Part shown: positions 1-8,022 of the stretch, in pieces
Numbering within the stretch: position 1 is the first letter of the stretch
How the letters are laid out: every line of letters begins with the position of its first letter
Source: an uncultured Eubacteriales bacterium
GTDB lineage: Bacteria > Bacillota > Clostridia > Oscillospirales > Oscillospiraceae
NCBI GenBank assembly: GCA_900549885.1
Contig: URQA01000022.1
Location: forward strand, 1 to 25,382
Direction: 5' to 3'
DNA length: 25,382 nucleotides
Program-made: the position numbers and the translations under genes
The notes under the pieces: generated by a model
Seen by the model: only the letters and a program-made list of their open reading frames with translations
What the model was told of the DNA's origin: nothing
Databases searched by the model: none

Positions 1-91
1 TGGGAGGCGCGCTGGTGGTGCCGTCACCGCCGCAGGCGGCCAGGGAAAGCATCATAGCCGCGGCAAGAAGCAGGGATACGATCTTTTTCAT
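1..91 (-). CDS. Substrate-binding lipoprotein of ABC importer (N-terminus only)
   Basis: Only the first 30 codons are inside the window. They encode a textbook lipoprotein signal peptide: a KK charge cluster at residues 2-3, a hydrophobic core, and the lipobox LAAC with the modified cysteine at residue 20, followed by a Gly/Ser/Thr-rich linker. The start is fixed by an AAGGAGG ribosome binding site 7 bases upstream. The gene is the last visible member of the importer operon, 67 bp after permease C, so the natural inference is an extracellular solute-binding protein (family 5, peptide/nickel type) anchored to the membrane outer face. The binding domain itself lies outside the window, so the substrate cannot be judged. 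Confidence 0.8.
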   Translation of the reverse strand, partial: MKKIVSLLLAAAMMLSLAACGGDGTTSAPP

Positions 92-113
92 GTTGGTACC
101 TCCTTAAAATTTT

Positions 114-146
114 GTCATGGACACAGGCGGAAGCGCCTGGAATGAC
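114..146 (-). other. Intercistronic hairpin before the binding-protein gene
   Basis: Stem GTCAT/ATGAC (114-118 with 142-146) encloses an internal loop and a second stem CAGGCG/CGCCTG (124-129 with 134-139) around a four-base loop. It sits in the 67-bp gap between permease C and the binding-protein gene, just upstream of the latter's ribosome binding site, and no U-run follows directly. In many binding-protein-dependent importers such hairpins stabilise part of the mRNA and let the binding protein be made in excess. That role is inference here. Confidence 0.45.
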
Positions 147-158
147 CACACAATGGAC

Positions 159-1091
159 TTAGGCGGCCTTGGTGTGCGCGCCGTCCTTGGCCAGCTTGGC
201 GGCCAGCCTCTTGAGTCTTTTGCTGGAATAGCTGCCCACGCCGCCTTTGAGCCGGGGATCTAGCAGGTCCCGGATGGCATCGCCGAACATGGACGCGGCG
301 AAGGTGAGCACGGAGATGGCGATGCCGGGGACGATGCACAGCCAGGGACAGGTAAACATCAGCTCCTTGCCGGAGCCGGTGATGAGCGCGCCCCAGGAGG
401 GGGTGCCCGGGTCCACACCGTAGCCCAGGAAGTTCATGGACGCCTCCATCATAACCACGCCGCCCAGGGAGCCTGCAGCGGAGATGATAACCAGGGGCAT
501 GATGTTGGGCACTACATGCTTGATACACTTCCACAGCACGGAGCCGCCCAGCAGGTCAGAGGTCTGGCAGTAGACGCTGTCCTTCACTGCCATAGCTGAT
601 GAGCGCACCATCCGGGATCCTCCGATGCCCGATGGGACGGCCAAGGCGAAGATCATCTGGGGGATGCCGTTGCCCAGCATGGCCATCAGCAGCAGGAGCA
701 GCAGCATCTGAGGAATGCAGCCAAAGGCATCCACAATACGCTGCACCACCAGGTCGAACCAGCCGCCGATTACTGCGGACAGTACACCAATCACCACAGA
801 GATGAGAGTAGACAGCACGGTGCAGCTCACACACAAAATAACGGAGGTGCGTGCGCCATAGATCATATAGCTGAGCAAATCCTGTCCCATGGTGTCTGTC
901 CCCAAAGGATGCTCCCAGGACTGGAAGGGCGGCATCCGGGCGGCAGTTAGATCGATAGGCAGCGTGCCGTTGACCATAGGGGTGGGGGCGATCACATCGG
1001 CAAAGATGGCCAGGAACAGAAACAAAATCAAGATCACCAGGCAGATACCGCCCACAGTCTTTTTCCGAAACAGATCTTTGAGTAATTGCAT
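159..1091 (-). CDS. ABC importer permease (DppC/OppC family)
   Basis: A 310-residue inner-membrane permease of the binding-protein-dependent peptide/nickel class. The N-terminus reads MQLLKDLFRKKTVGG and leads into a first membrane segment at about residues 14-35. An extracellular stretch containing HPLGTDTMGQDLL follows, the typical OppC/DppC 'HPLGTDxxGrD' signature, and then four to five further hydrophobic segments. The EAA-type cytoplasmic loop is recognisable around LLGGSVLWKCIKHVVPN but lacks the usual EAA triplet (it reads TSD). I chose the ATG at 1091, not the longer open frame to 1136, because GGGAGG lies at the right distance and the longer form would overlap permease B. The start is 14 bp after the end of permease B, within one operon. 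Confidence 0.93.
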   Translation of the reverse strand: MQLLKDLFRKKTVGGICLVILILFLFLAIFADVIAPTPMVNGTLPIDLTAARMPPFQSWEHPLGTDTMGQDLLSYMIYGARTSVILCVSCTVLSTLISVVIGVLSAVIGGWFDLVVQRIVDAFGCIPQMLLLLLLMAMLGNGIPQMIFALAVPSGIGGSRMVRSSAMAVKDSVYCQTSDLLGGSVLWKCIKHVVPNIMPLVIISAAGSLGGVVMMEASMNFLGYGVDPGTPSWGALITGSGKELMFTCPWLCIVPGIAISVLTFAASMFGDAIRDLLDPRLKGGVGSYSSKRLKRLAAKLAKDGAHTKAA

Positions 1092-1105
1092 CGCTCCAGC
1101 CTCCC

Positions 1106-2059
1106 TCACTCGAATGTGACCCGGGGATCGATCCACTTATAGGTGATGTCGATGATCAGGTTGACCACCATGACAAAGATGGACATGACCAGCACACAGC
1201 CCTGGACCATGGGGAAGTCCCGCTGTCCCAGCGCTGTGACCAGGCTGTTGCCGATGCCGGGGATGTTGAAAATGGTCTCCAAAATGACGTTGCCTCCCAC
1301 CAGTGCCGCCACCGAGCCGCCGATGATGGTGATGACCGGAATCATGGCATTGCGGAAAGCATGGTGGAACAGGACTCGCTTCTGCTTGACCCCCTTGGAG
1401 TAGGCGGTACGGATGTAATCCTGGCGCAGGGTGTCCAGCACCATGGTGCGCACGATGCGCAGCTGCATGCCGGCCTGGGCCAGAGCGCCTAGGATGGCCG
1501 GGACCAGGAACATCTGAAGGTTGGTCAGGGGATCTTTGAAGAAGCTGATATACTGCACCGGCGGCGCGTAGCCCCACCACTTGGAGGGATAGAACAGCAC
1601 CATAGTAGCCAGCCAGAACATAGGGATGGCCATGAGCACTACCGAAATAATCCGCACAGTGTAGTCGGAGATGGTATCTTGGTGGGCCGCACAGTACAGG
1701 CCCAGGGGAATGGAGATCAGGTTGGACAAAATCAGGGTGATGACGCCCAGCTCCAAAGAGATGGGCAGTTGCCGGCCGATGATGTTGGACACCGAGTCAT
1801 TCAGGAAGAAGGAGTCCCCAAGATCCAACCGGACCACATCCCACAGCCAGTTGAAAAATTGCTGAAACGCGGGCACATCCAAGCCCAAGCGGGCCCGGAC
1901 CGCAGCCTCATCCACCACCATGCCCGACTGGGTCATACGGTTGACGATGATATCCACCGCGTCGCCAGGGACCATACGCATCAGAAGGAATACGATGGCG
2001 CAGACGATAAAGATGGTGGGGATCAGGAGCAGTATGCGCTTGACAATATATTTTCCCAT
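1106..2059 (-). CDS. ABC importer permease (DppB/OppB family)
   Basis: A 317-residue permease partner of the DppC-like protein. It begins MGKYIVKRILLLIPTIF, the usual B-type opening, with a signal-anchor-like first membrane segment and then MRMVPGDAV, the family's conserved 'PGDP' region. The cytoplasmic coupling loop is seen in TAYSKGVKQKRVLFHHAFRN followed by AMIPV, and the C-terminus ends near TYKWIDPRVTFE, close to the family's 'DPRv' ending. Length fits the usual 305-340 residues. The ATG is 3 bp after the stop of the preceding ATPase, and its ribosome binding site (AAGGAG) lies inside that gene's end, which points to coupled translation. Confidence 0.94.
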   Translation of the reverse strand: MGKYIVKRILLLIPTIFIVCAIVFLLMRMVPGDAVDIIVNRMTQSGMVVDEAAVRARLGLDVPAFQQFFNWLWDVVRLDLGDSFFLNDSVSNIIGRQLPISLELGVITLILSNLISIPLGLYCAAHQDTISDYTVRIISVVLMAIPMFWLATMVLFYPSKWWGYAPPVQYISFFKDPLTNLQMFLVPAILGALAQAGMQLRIVRTMVLDTLRQDYIRTAYSKGVKQKRVLFHHAFRNAMIPVITIIGGSVAALVGGNVILETIFNIPGIGNSLVTALGQRDFPMVQGCVLVMSIFVMVVNLIIDITYKWIDPRVTFE

Positions 2060-2062
2060 GGT

Positions 2063-3109
2063 TCACTCTCCTTCTCGCGCCTGGGTGACCTTGTGACAAG
2101 CCACGAAATGACTGCCACCCACATCCCGAAACACAGGTTCTTCCCTGCGGCACCGCTCGTCGGCATAGGGACAGCGGGTGCAGAAGTTGCAACCCTCCGG
2201 CGGGTGGATGGGGGACGGAATCTCCCCCTTCAAAAGGATGCGCTTCCGGGCCCGGTCCACCTTAGGATTGGGGATGGGAGCGGCGGAGATCAGCGCCTGG
2301 GTATAGGGGTGAAGCGGCCGGGCGTAAAGCTCGTCGGAATCGGTCAGCTCCATGATCTTTCCCAGGTACATCACCGCCACCTGATTGGAGATATGCCGGA
2401 CCACCGACAGGTCGTGGCCGATAAAGACATAGGTCAACCCCAGCTCCGCTTGCAGGCGCATAAGCAGCGTGATAACCTGGGCCTGAATGGACACATCCAG
2501 GGCGGACACCACCTCGTCACAGACGATGAAGGTAGGCTGGAGGGCCAGGGCCCGGGCAATGGAGATGCGCTGGCGCTGACCGCCGGAAAACTCATGGGGA
2601 AAGCGATGCCGGAACTGGGGGTTAAGGCCCACCATCTCCATCATGCGGACCACCGTCTCCTCCCGCTCCTTGGCGGTGCCCATATGGTGGATGCGCATGC
2701 CTTCAGAGATAGCCCCCTGAATATCCATACGGGGATCCAGGGATGCGAAGGGGTCCTGGGTGATCATCTGCATCTGCTTGCGCATAGAGCGCAGTGCGTG
2801 TTTCGTCACGTCTTTCAGGTTGTGCCCCTCAAAAAAAATGTCGCCGGAGGTGATTTTATACCGCTGGAGCAGGCAGTTGCCTACCGTAGACTTACCGGAA
2901 CCAGACTCGCCCACGATACCAAGAGTCTGTCCGCGTTTGATGGAAAAAGATACCCCGTCCACCGCCTTGACCGCCCCCACCTGCCGCTTGAGCAGGCCAG
3001 CAGTGACGGGAAAGTGCATTTTCAGGTCCTGGACCACCATAATGTCCTCCAGCTTGTGCTGGGTCTGGCTTTGGAACGGAGCCTCCTTGTGCTCCACACT
3101 GACACTCAT
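2063..3109 (-). CDS. ABC importer ATPase (DppF/OppF family)
   Basis: A 348-residue ATP-binding subunit of the peptide-type importer. It shows Walker A GESGSGKST, the signature FSGGQRQR, Walker B FIVCDEVVSALDVS (Val where most relatives have Pro after the Glu) and the switch histidine in VFIGHDLSVV. The C-terminal oligopeptide/dipeptide transporter region holds the cysteine cluster GCNFCTRCPYADERC, known in this family and sometimes shown to bind an iron-sulfur cluster. The ATG at 3109 overlaps the preceding ATPase stop as ATGA, with GGAGG upstream. The longer in-frame extension to 3166 would lie inside the previous gene and has no homology-like character. Confidence 0.94.
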   Translation of the reverse strand: MSVSVEHKEAPFQSQTQHKLEDIMVVQDLKMHFPVTAGLLKRQVGAVKAVDGVSFSIKRGQTLGIVGESGSGKSTVGNCLLQRYKITSGDIFFEGHNLKDVTKHALRSMRKQMQMITQDPFASLDPRMDIQGAISEGMRIHHMGTAKEREETVVRMMEMVGLNPQFRHRFPHEFSGGQRQRISIARALALQPTFIVCDEVVSALDVSIQAQVITLLMRLQAELGLTYVFIGHDLSVVRHISNQVAVMYLGKIMELTDSDELYARPLHPYTQALISAAPIPNPKVDRARKRILLKGEIPSPIHPPEGCNFCTRCPYADERCRREEPVFRDVGGSHFVACHKVTQAREGE

Positions 3110-4170
3110 ATGCTCAGGACCTCCTCTCTCTCCGCCTGGGCCAACTCCCGGTGGAAGCAGGCGCACCAGTGACGCTCACCCACCTGCTCTGGCTGGGGCC
3201 GGCAGCTGCGGCACAGCTCGTCCGCGTATTTGCAGCGGCTGTGGAATGCACAGCAGTCTGGGGGAATTTTAGACATATCAGGGGGCTCGCCCTCAATGGT
3301 GTACAGCCCGTGGCTCCGGGGCAGATCCAACCGGGGCACAGCCCGGATTAGGCCCAAGGTGTAAGGGTGCTGGGGATTTTCAAACACCTCGTCGGTGGGG
3401 CCGTCCTCCACAATCTTACCGCCGTACATGATCTTGACCGTATCGGCGTACCGAGCCACAATGCCCAGGTTGTGCGTGATGATAATCAGCGCCGTGCCGA
3501 ATCGCTCCCGCAACTGGTTGAGCTGTTCCAGCACTTGGGCCTGAACGGTGACATCCAAGGCGGTGGTAGGCTCGTCGCAGATGAGGATATCGGGGTTACA
3601 GCTCATGCCCATGGCGATCATAGCCCGCTGCTGCATGCCGCCGGAAAACTGGAACGGATAGTCCTTGAGCCGCACATCTGGGTTGGGGATGTCCACTAAG
3701 GACAGCAGCTCCGCCGCCCGGGCCCAGGCCCGCTGCTTCAGGCTCATCCCCTGGTACTTTTTCCGCTCATCATCAGTCAGGTTCTGGTCCTCCACCGCTC
3801 CGTGGATGAGAATATTCTCGGTGATCTGGTCGCCGATGGTGAGCACCGGGTTAAGGGAGGTGGTAGGCTCCTGAAAGATCATGGAGATGTCCCGCCCGCG
3901 GATCTCCTCCATCTCCCCGTCGGACAGCTGGAGCAAGTCCCGGCCTTGGAACAGGATTTCTCCGCTTTTGATAATGCCGGGAGGATAGGGAATCAGGCGC
4001 AAAATGGACAGGGCAGATACCGATTTACCAGAGCCGGACTCGCCGATGATGGCCACACATTCCCTCTCATGGACTGTATAACTTAAGTCATCTACCGCCC
4101 GCAGCTCCACGCCTCCCTCCTGTAAGAAGCTGGTGCAAAGGTGCTTGACTTCTAATATCGTTTTGGGCAT
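3106..4170 (-). CDS. ABC importer ATPase (DppD/OppD family)
   Basis: A 354-residue ATPase and the first gene of the importer operon. It has Walker A GESGSGKSV, the Q-loop in MIFQEPTTSLNPVL, the signature FSGGMQQRAMIAM, Walker B ILICDEPTTALDV and the switch histidine in IIITHNLG, all typical of DppD/OppD. The C-terminal substrate-class region contains PPDCCAFHSRCKYADELC, the cysteine-containing extension expected for this branch. AGGAAGGAAG precedes the ATG. The protein pairs with the F-type ATPase as a heterodimer on the cytoplasmic face of the B/C permeases. The substrate (peptide, nickel, opine) cannot be told from the ATPases. Confidence 0.94.
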   Translation of the reverse strand: MPKTILEVKHLCTSFLQEGGVELRAVDDLSYTVHERECVAIIGESGSGKSVSALSILRLIPYPPGIIKSGEILFQGRDLLQLSDGEMEEIRGRDISMIFQEPTTSLNPVLTIGDQITENILIHGAVEDQNLTDDERKKYQGMSLKQRAWARAAELLSLVDIPNPDVRLKDYPFQFSGGMQQRAMIAMGMSCNPDILICDEPTTALDVTVQAQVLEQLNQLRERFGTALIIITHNLGIVARYADTVKIMYGGKIVEDGPTDEVFENPQHPYTLGLIRAVPRLDLPRSHGLYTIEGEPPDMSKIPPDCCAFHSRCKYADELCRSCRPQPEQVGERHWCACFHRELAQAEREEVLSI

Positions 4171-4191
4171 ACGCTACTTCCTTCCTCTTGG

Positions 4192-4211
4192 GCACGGTAA
4201 ACAGGCCGTGC
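4192..4211 (-). other. Small hairpin in the importer operon leader
   Basis: GCACGG (4192-4197) and CCGTGC (4206-4211) form a 6-bp stem with an 8-base loop, about 20 bases upstream of the first importer gene. The 159-bp gap between the AraC gene and the importer holds this hairpin, the AraC terminator and, presumably, the importer promoter, for which I could not pick a convincing -35/-10 pair. Confidence 0.3.
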
Positions 4212-4280
4212 AGCGTTTTTTCAGCAGATCAGCACAATCACGAAAACGCAAACGCATCTTAGTCCCTTTTTATAGAATGT

Positions 4281-4319
4281 ATCAAAAAGAAATTGCCCGT
4301 TCCATTGACGGAACGGGCA
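4281..4319 (-). terminator. Rho-independent terminator of the AraC-type gene
   Basis: A 10-bp perfect stem TGCCCGTTCC/GGAACGGGCA (4294-4303 with 4310-4319) with a 6-base loop lies 10 bp past the stop codon at 4330. In the minus-strand transcript it is followed by a U-rich run (ATTTCTTTTT). This separates the regulator gene from the importer operon downstream. Confidence 0.85.
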
Positions 4320-4329
4320 TATCCATGGT

Positions 4330-5886
4330 CTATTTCTGCATTTGACTGCGGTACTCCGTGGGTGATCGTCCAGTGGCTCGCTTAAACTGCTTAAAGAAAT
4401 AGGGGTAGTCTGAGAAGCCGCACCGCTGGGCCACTGTACCAGGGGGCAGTTCAGACTGCTCCAGCATCCGGCAGGCCATCTCCATGCGCTGTTGAATGAT
4501 ATAGGAGGAAACACTCATGCCAGTGGCCTGGCGGAACAATCGGGCAATATGGCCTTGGCTGAGGTGGAACAGCTGGGACAGGTCGTTACGGGAGATCGGG
4601 TGTTCCAGGTTTACTTGGATATATTGAATGATGGACTGGGCTACATCGGGGTTTTCGCTGGCCGCTCCGGTTAGAATCATGGCCTCGGTAGCTACCCGTC
4701 GGACCCAATGCTCCATGGCGGGCACCGAGCGCACCGCCTCTCGCATCTCCTCCGCCCCCTGGGTTCCATGAAGCAGCCGCCGGGCAGGTACTCCAGCGGA
4801 CTTTAGGGCAAACCCCAACTCCTGCACCAAATCCTGCTGAAAACAGGTAAGGAAGTCCCGGTCCAGCGCATTGGCGGCGATGGCCTGTTGGAAAAATTCA
4901 TGTACACAGCGGCAGAAGTCGTCCAGACCACCCTGATTGAAATAAATCATCCAATTCTGGGGCATGGGGGATGAGAGCTGAGGACGCTTCTCCTTCAGCC
5001 GCTCCAAGGAGAATATCCCCTGATCTTCCACCACGTTGTTGCGGTCTCCGGCAATCAGTGTCTGGGCCTGGGCAGCAATCTGATGGATGTGGCACGGTTC
5101 GCCGCAGTAGCAGCTGACGTTGCACTGCAGTCCCTGCTCCGCAATATAGATCAGGTTCCGGCATTCGGTTTCCAGCGCATCGGCATCTGGCAGTTCCCCG
5201 CCGTACAGGATGATGAGCGTGCTGTCCCCATCCAAATCTAAGGTAACACCGCCGTAGCGCTGGGGAAAGCTCTGCTCCAGATGGGCATGCAGGCCAAAGC
5301 GGAGCACTTCACGCTCCCGTTGGGATCCCGGCTCCTCCCGCCATCCCCGAAAGCACACCAGCAGCGGCAGGATGGGCTGGTCCAGCTGGAAAGAAAAATT
5401 GATGGGAGGAGGCGCGTCAGAGACAGGCCCGCCCTCTGGAGCACCCGAGTGAATAAGGGTCAGCCAAAACCGCTGTTCCTGCTGCCGGACAAAAACGGGG
5501 TCATTGGCCGGCGGAAAAGCCGCTACCCGGGCCAGCCTGGACTTGGTTTCCCGCAGCGCCCTGGCCACATCCTCCAATTCTACTGGGCGCAACAGGGTAA
5601 ACAACGCGTGGCTCTTACTCAGGGCCAGACGGCAGAAGCTCTCCGGCTCAATCACTGCCACACACTCCAAAAACGGATGGGTCAGCTCGTTTTGACGCAG
5701 AAACTCGCAAAAGGGCGCGTCGTCGGCCGGGCAGTCCAGCAAGAGGACAGACACCTGCCCCTGATCCACCAGCGGCTGAATCTGATCCACGGCCCAACTG
5801 CGCCGGATGGCATAACAATCCGAAAGCCGGCTTTCTATTGCCGCGTAAAACCGGTCGTTCGGAGTCACAATAAGCAGATTGTCCAT
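4330..5886 (-). CDS. YesN-like AraC-family regulator with degenerate receiver domain
   Basis: A 518-residue transcription factor. The C-terminal ~100 residues are a clear AraC DNA-binding domain with two helix-turn-helix units (SRNDLSQLFHLSQGHIARLF; then PPGTVAQRCGFSDYPYFFKQ and the family motif FKRATGRSPTEYR). Residues 1-120 resemble a response-regulator receiver: LLIVTPND at strand 1, VLLLDC with the aspartate where phosphorylation would occur, and LLRPVELEDVARAL where the conserved Lys-Pro is Arg-Pro. The middle (about 135-330) is a poorly conserved sensory region. GGGAGGGAG precedes the ATG. It is co-oriented with and directly upstream of the importer operon, so it is the likely regulator of that operon, but it has its own terminator and no partner kinase is visible. 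Confidence 0.9.
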   Translation of the reverse strand: MDNLLIVTPNDRFYAAIESRLSDCYAIRRSWAVDQIQPLVDQGQVSVLLLDCPADDAPFCEFLRQNELTHPFLECVAVIEPESFCRLALSKSHALFTLLRPVELEDVARALRETKSRLARVAAFPPANDPVFVRQQEQRFWLTLIHSGAPEGGPVSDAPPPINFSFQLDQPILPLLVCFRGWREEPGSQREREVLRFGLHAHLEQSFPQRYGGVTLDLDGDSTLIILYGGELPDADALETECRNLIYIAEQGLQCNVSCYCGEPCHIHQIAAQAQTLIAGDRNNVVEDQGIFSLERLKEKRPQLSSPMPQNWMIYFNQGGLDDFCRCVHEFFQQAIAANALDRDFLTCFQQDLVQELGFALKSAGVPARRLLHGTQGAEEMREAVRSVPAMEHWVRRVATEAMILTGAASENPDVAQSIIQYIQVNLEHPISRNDLSQLFHLSQGHIARLFRQATGMSVSSYIIQQRMEMACRMLEQSELPPGTVAQRCGFSDYPYFFKQFKRATGRSPTEYRSQMQK

Positions 5887-6053
5887 CGTCTCCCTCCCTA
5901 AACGGGCCCTTTAGACACTTTATCACAGAAACCCGGGAAAGTCTATCCCCATCGGCTCTGCGCCCCATCCTCCAGCCAATCGGGACAAAACCGACTTTCG
6001 GGTCCTTCAGGCTTCTTCCCTCCCCTGACTCCCCGCTCAATTCCGTCCAAAGA

Positions 6054-6110
6054 TGCCTGGACGCTCCGGCGGCGTTCCCTAATAGGAAATGCCGCCGGAG
6101 CGTCCAGGCA
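6054..6110 (-). other. Perfect 20-bp inverted repeat downstream of the ABC exporter
   Basis: TGCCTGGACGCTCCGGCGGC (6054-6073) is exactly complementary to 6091-6110. The 17-base loop itself can form a small TTCC/GGAA stem. The repeat starts 18 bp after the exporter operon stop and is the only gene-free structure in the 241-bp gap 5887-6127. It most likely ends or protects the exporter transcript, but no U-run follows on either strand, so it is not a standard intrinsic terminator. The remaining ~165 bp up to the AraC start must hold that gene's promoter. A weak candidate, TAGACT, 17 bp, TAAAGT (about 5920-5950), was seen but is not convincing. Confidence 0.75.
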
Positions 6111-6127
6111 GGCTGGAAAGCCTGTGC

Positions 6128-8005
6128 TTATGCTAATTCTTCCGCAAAATTTCCGGTATAAAGCTGATAGTATTTTCCTTTTCTCTCAATAAGTTCATCA
6201 TGGGTGCCCCGCTCGATAATCCGGCCCTGCTCCAACACCATGATGCAATCGGAGTTGCGTACAGTGGACAGCCGGTGGGCAATGACGAAGGTCGTGCGCC
6301 CGGTCATCAAAGCGTCCATGCCGTCCTGAACCAGCTTTTCCGTGCGCGTATCAATGGACGAGGTGGCCTCGTCCAAAATCAGCACCGGAGGATCCGCCAC
6401 AGCAGCCCGGGCAATGGCCAGCAGCTGCCGCTGGCCTTGACTGAGGTTAGCCCCGTCCCCGGTAAGCATGGTGTTATATCCATCTGGCAGGCGGCGGATA
6501 AATCCATCTGCGTTAGCCAACTGGGCCGCGGCCATGCACTCCTCATCGGTAGCGTCCAAATTACCATAGCGAATGTTTTCCATCACAGTCCCGGTAAACA
6601 AATGAGTATCCTGCAACACGATGCCTAAGCTCCGGCGCAGGTCAGGCTTTTTGATTTTATTAATATTGATGCCATCGTAGCGGATCTTTCCATCTGCGAT
6701 ATCATAGAACCGATTGATGAGGTTGGTAATCGTTGTTTTCCCCGCACCAGTGGCTCCTACGAAAGCGATCTTCTGCCCCGGTTTGGCCCAGAGGCTGACA
6801 TCGTGGAGGACCAGCTTGCCCGGGTCATAGCCAAAGTCAACCTTCTCAAAGACCACGCTGCCCTCCAGCTTGGTATAGGTGACAGTACCATCCTTCTTGT
6901 GGGGGTGCTTCCAAGCCCACACGTTGGTACGCCCGGCGGCCTCGTGCATCTGACCCTGAGCGTCTTCTCTGGCGTTGACCAGTTCCACATACCCTTCGTC
7001 CTTCTCTGGCGGCTGGTCCATCAGGTCAAAGACCCGCTGGGCTCCGGCAGAAGCAGTGACCACAAAGTTTACCTGCATACTCACTTGGGTAATGGGATTG
7101 GTAAAACTTTTGTTCAGGCCCACAAAGGTGATCACAGTACCCAGGGTCACCCCGGCCAAACCGTTGATAGCCAGCACAGCGCCCACAATGGCCACCAAGG
7201 CGTAACTGAGCCAGCCGATATTGCCATTGATGGGCATAAGCAGGTTGGCGTATCGGTTGGCCATGTTGGCGCTGTCCCGCAGGGCGTCATTTACCTTACG
7301 GAAATCGGCCTTAGCCTGCTCCTCGTGGCAGAATACCTTGACCACCTTCTGTCCATCCAGCATCTCTTCAATAAATCCGTCTACCGCCCCCAGGTCCTTC
7401 TGTTGTTTGATATAATATTTTCCGGACAGCCGGGAGAAGTTCTTGGTTACCAGCAGCATGACTGCGGCGGTGAGCAGAGAAATCACCGTCAGCGCCGGAC
7501 TGAGCACGATCATAGTCACCAAAGTTGCCGCCATGGTAATGCCGGAGTTGATGATCTGGGGAATGCTCTGACTGATAAGCTGCCGCAGAGTGTCCACATC
7601 ATTGGTATACACGGACATGATGTCGCCGTGGGCATGGGTATCAAAGTATTTGATGGGCAGGGCCTCCATTTTGGAAAACAGGTCGTCCCGGAGGTGGCGC
7701 AGAGTCCCCTGGCTTACATTGACCATGATGCGGTTATAGCCAAAGGCAGCCACAATGCCCACCGCCATAATGCAAACCAAACGAATCAGTTCTCCGCCCA
7801 ATCCACTGAAGTCGGCAGAACCATTGGCCAGCATGGGCTCGATGTAGTCGTCCACCAAGGTTTGGGGAAAGGTAGCCCCTATCACAGTAGCCACAGCGGA
7901 CACCAGGATGCACACAATGACCAATGCGAACAGATATTTATAGTAGTGAAGCATATAGCGGATAACTCTACCGAGTACACCGCCCCGGCTCATTTTCGGA
8001 TTCAT
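6128..8005 (-). CDS. ABC exporter half-transporter, subunit with canonical catalytic site
   Basis: A 625-residue fused membrane/ATPase protein. Six membrane helices occupy about residues 15-310, and the ATPase domain lies from about 380 onwards. It has Walker A GATGAGKTT, the signature NLSQGQRQ (Gln in place of the second Gly), Walker B LILDEATSSIDTRTE with the catalytic Glu, and the switch His in IAHRLST. A linker of about 50 residues with WAWKHPHKKDG separates the two domains. I chose the ATG at 8005, preceded by AAAGGAGG, over a GTG at 8026. The gene begins 17 bp after the partner's stop, so the two are co-translated and expected to form a heterodimer. Such pairs (LmrCD, BmrCD, TM287/288) usually export drugs or lipid-like compounds. 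The substrate is unknown. Confidence 0.93.
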   Translation of the reverse strand: MNPKMSRGGVLGRVIRYMLHYYKYLFALVIVCILVSAVATVIGATFPQTLVDDYIEPMLANGSADFSGLGGELIRLVCIMAVGIVAAFGYNRIMVNVSQGTLRHLRDDLFSKMEALPIKYFDTHAHGDIMSVYTNDVDTLRQLISQSIPQIINSGITMAATLVTMIVLSPALTVISLLTAAVMLLVTKNFSRLSGKYYIKQQKDLGAVDGFIEEMLDGQKVVKVFCHEEQAKADFRKVNDALRDSANMANRYANLLMPINGNIGWLSYALVAIVGAVLAINGLAGVTLGTVITFVGLNKSFTNPITQVSMQVNFVVTASAGAQRVFDLMDQPPEKDEGYVELVNAREDAQGQMHEAAGRTNVWAWKHPHKKDGTVTYTKLEGSVVFEKVDFGYDPGKLVLHDVSLWAKPGQKIAFVGATGAGKTTITNLINRFYDIADGKIRYDGININKIKKPDLRRSLGIVLQDTHLFTGTVMENIRYGNLDATDEECMAAAQLANADGFIRRLPDGYNTMLTGDGANLSQGQRQLLAIARAAVADPPVLILDEATSSIDTRTEKLVQDGMDALMTGRTTFVIAHRLSTVRNSDCIMVLEQGRIIERGTHDELIERKGKYYQLYTGNFAEELA

Positions 8006-8022
8006 AACTGGGCATCCTCCTT

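Noticed and set aside
1679..3172. 497-codon plus-strand open frame
   Set aside because: It runs antisense through the importer ATPase and permease, which have full family motifs; its His/Gly-rich translation has no domain logic. It is a shadow of GC-rich coding DNA.
5648..6040. 130-codon minus-strand frame covering the AraC start and its upstream region
   Set aside because: It overlaps the AraC coding sequence in another frame and lacks a ribosome binding site; the gap 5887-6053 shows no other gene.
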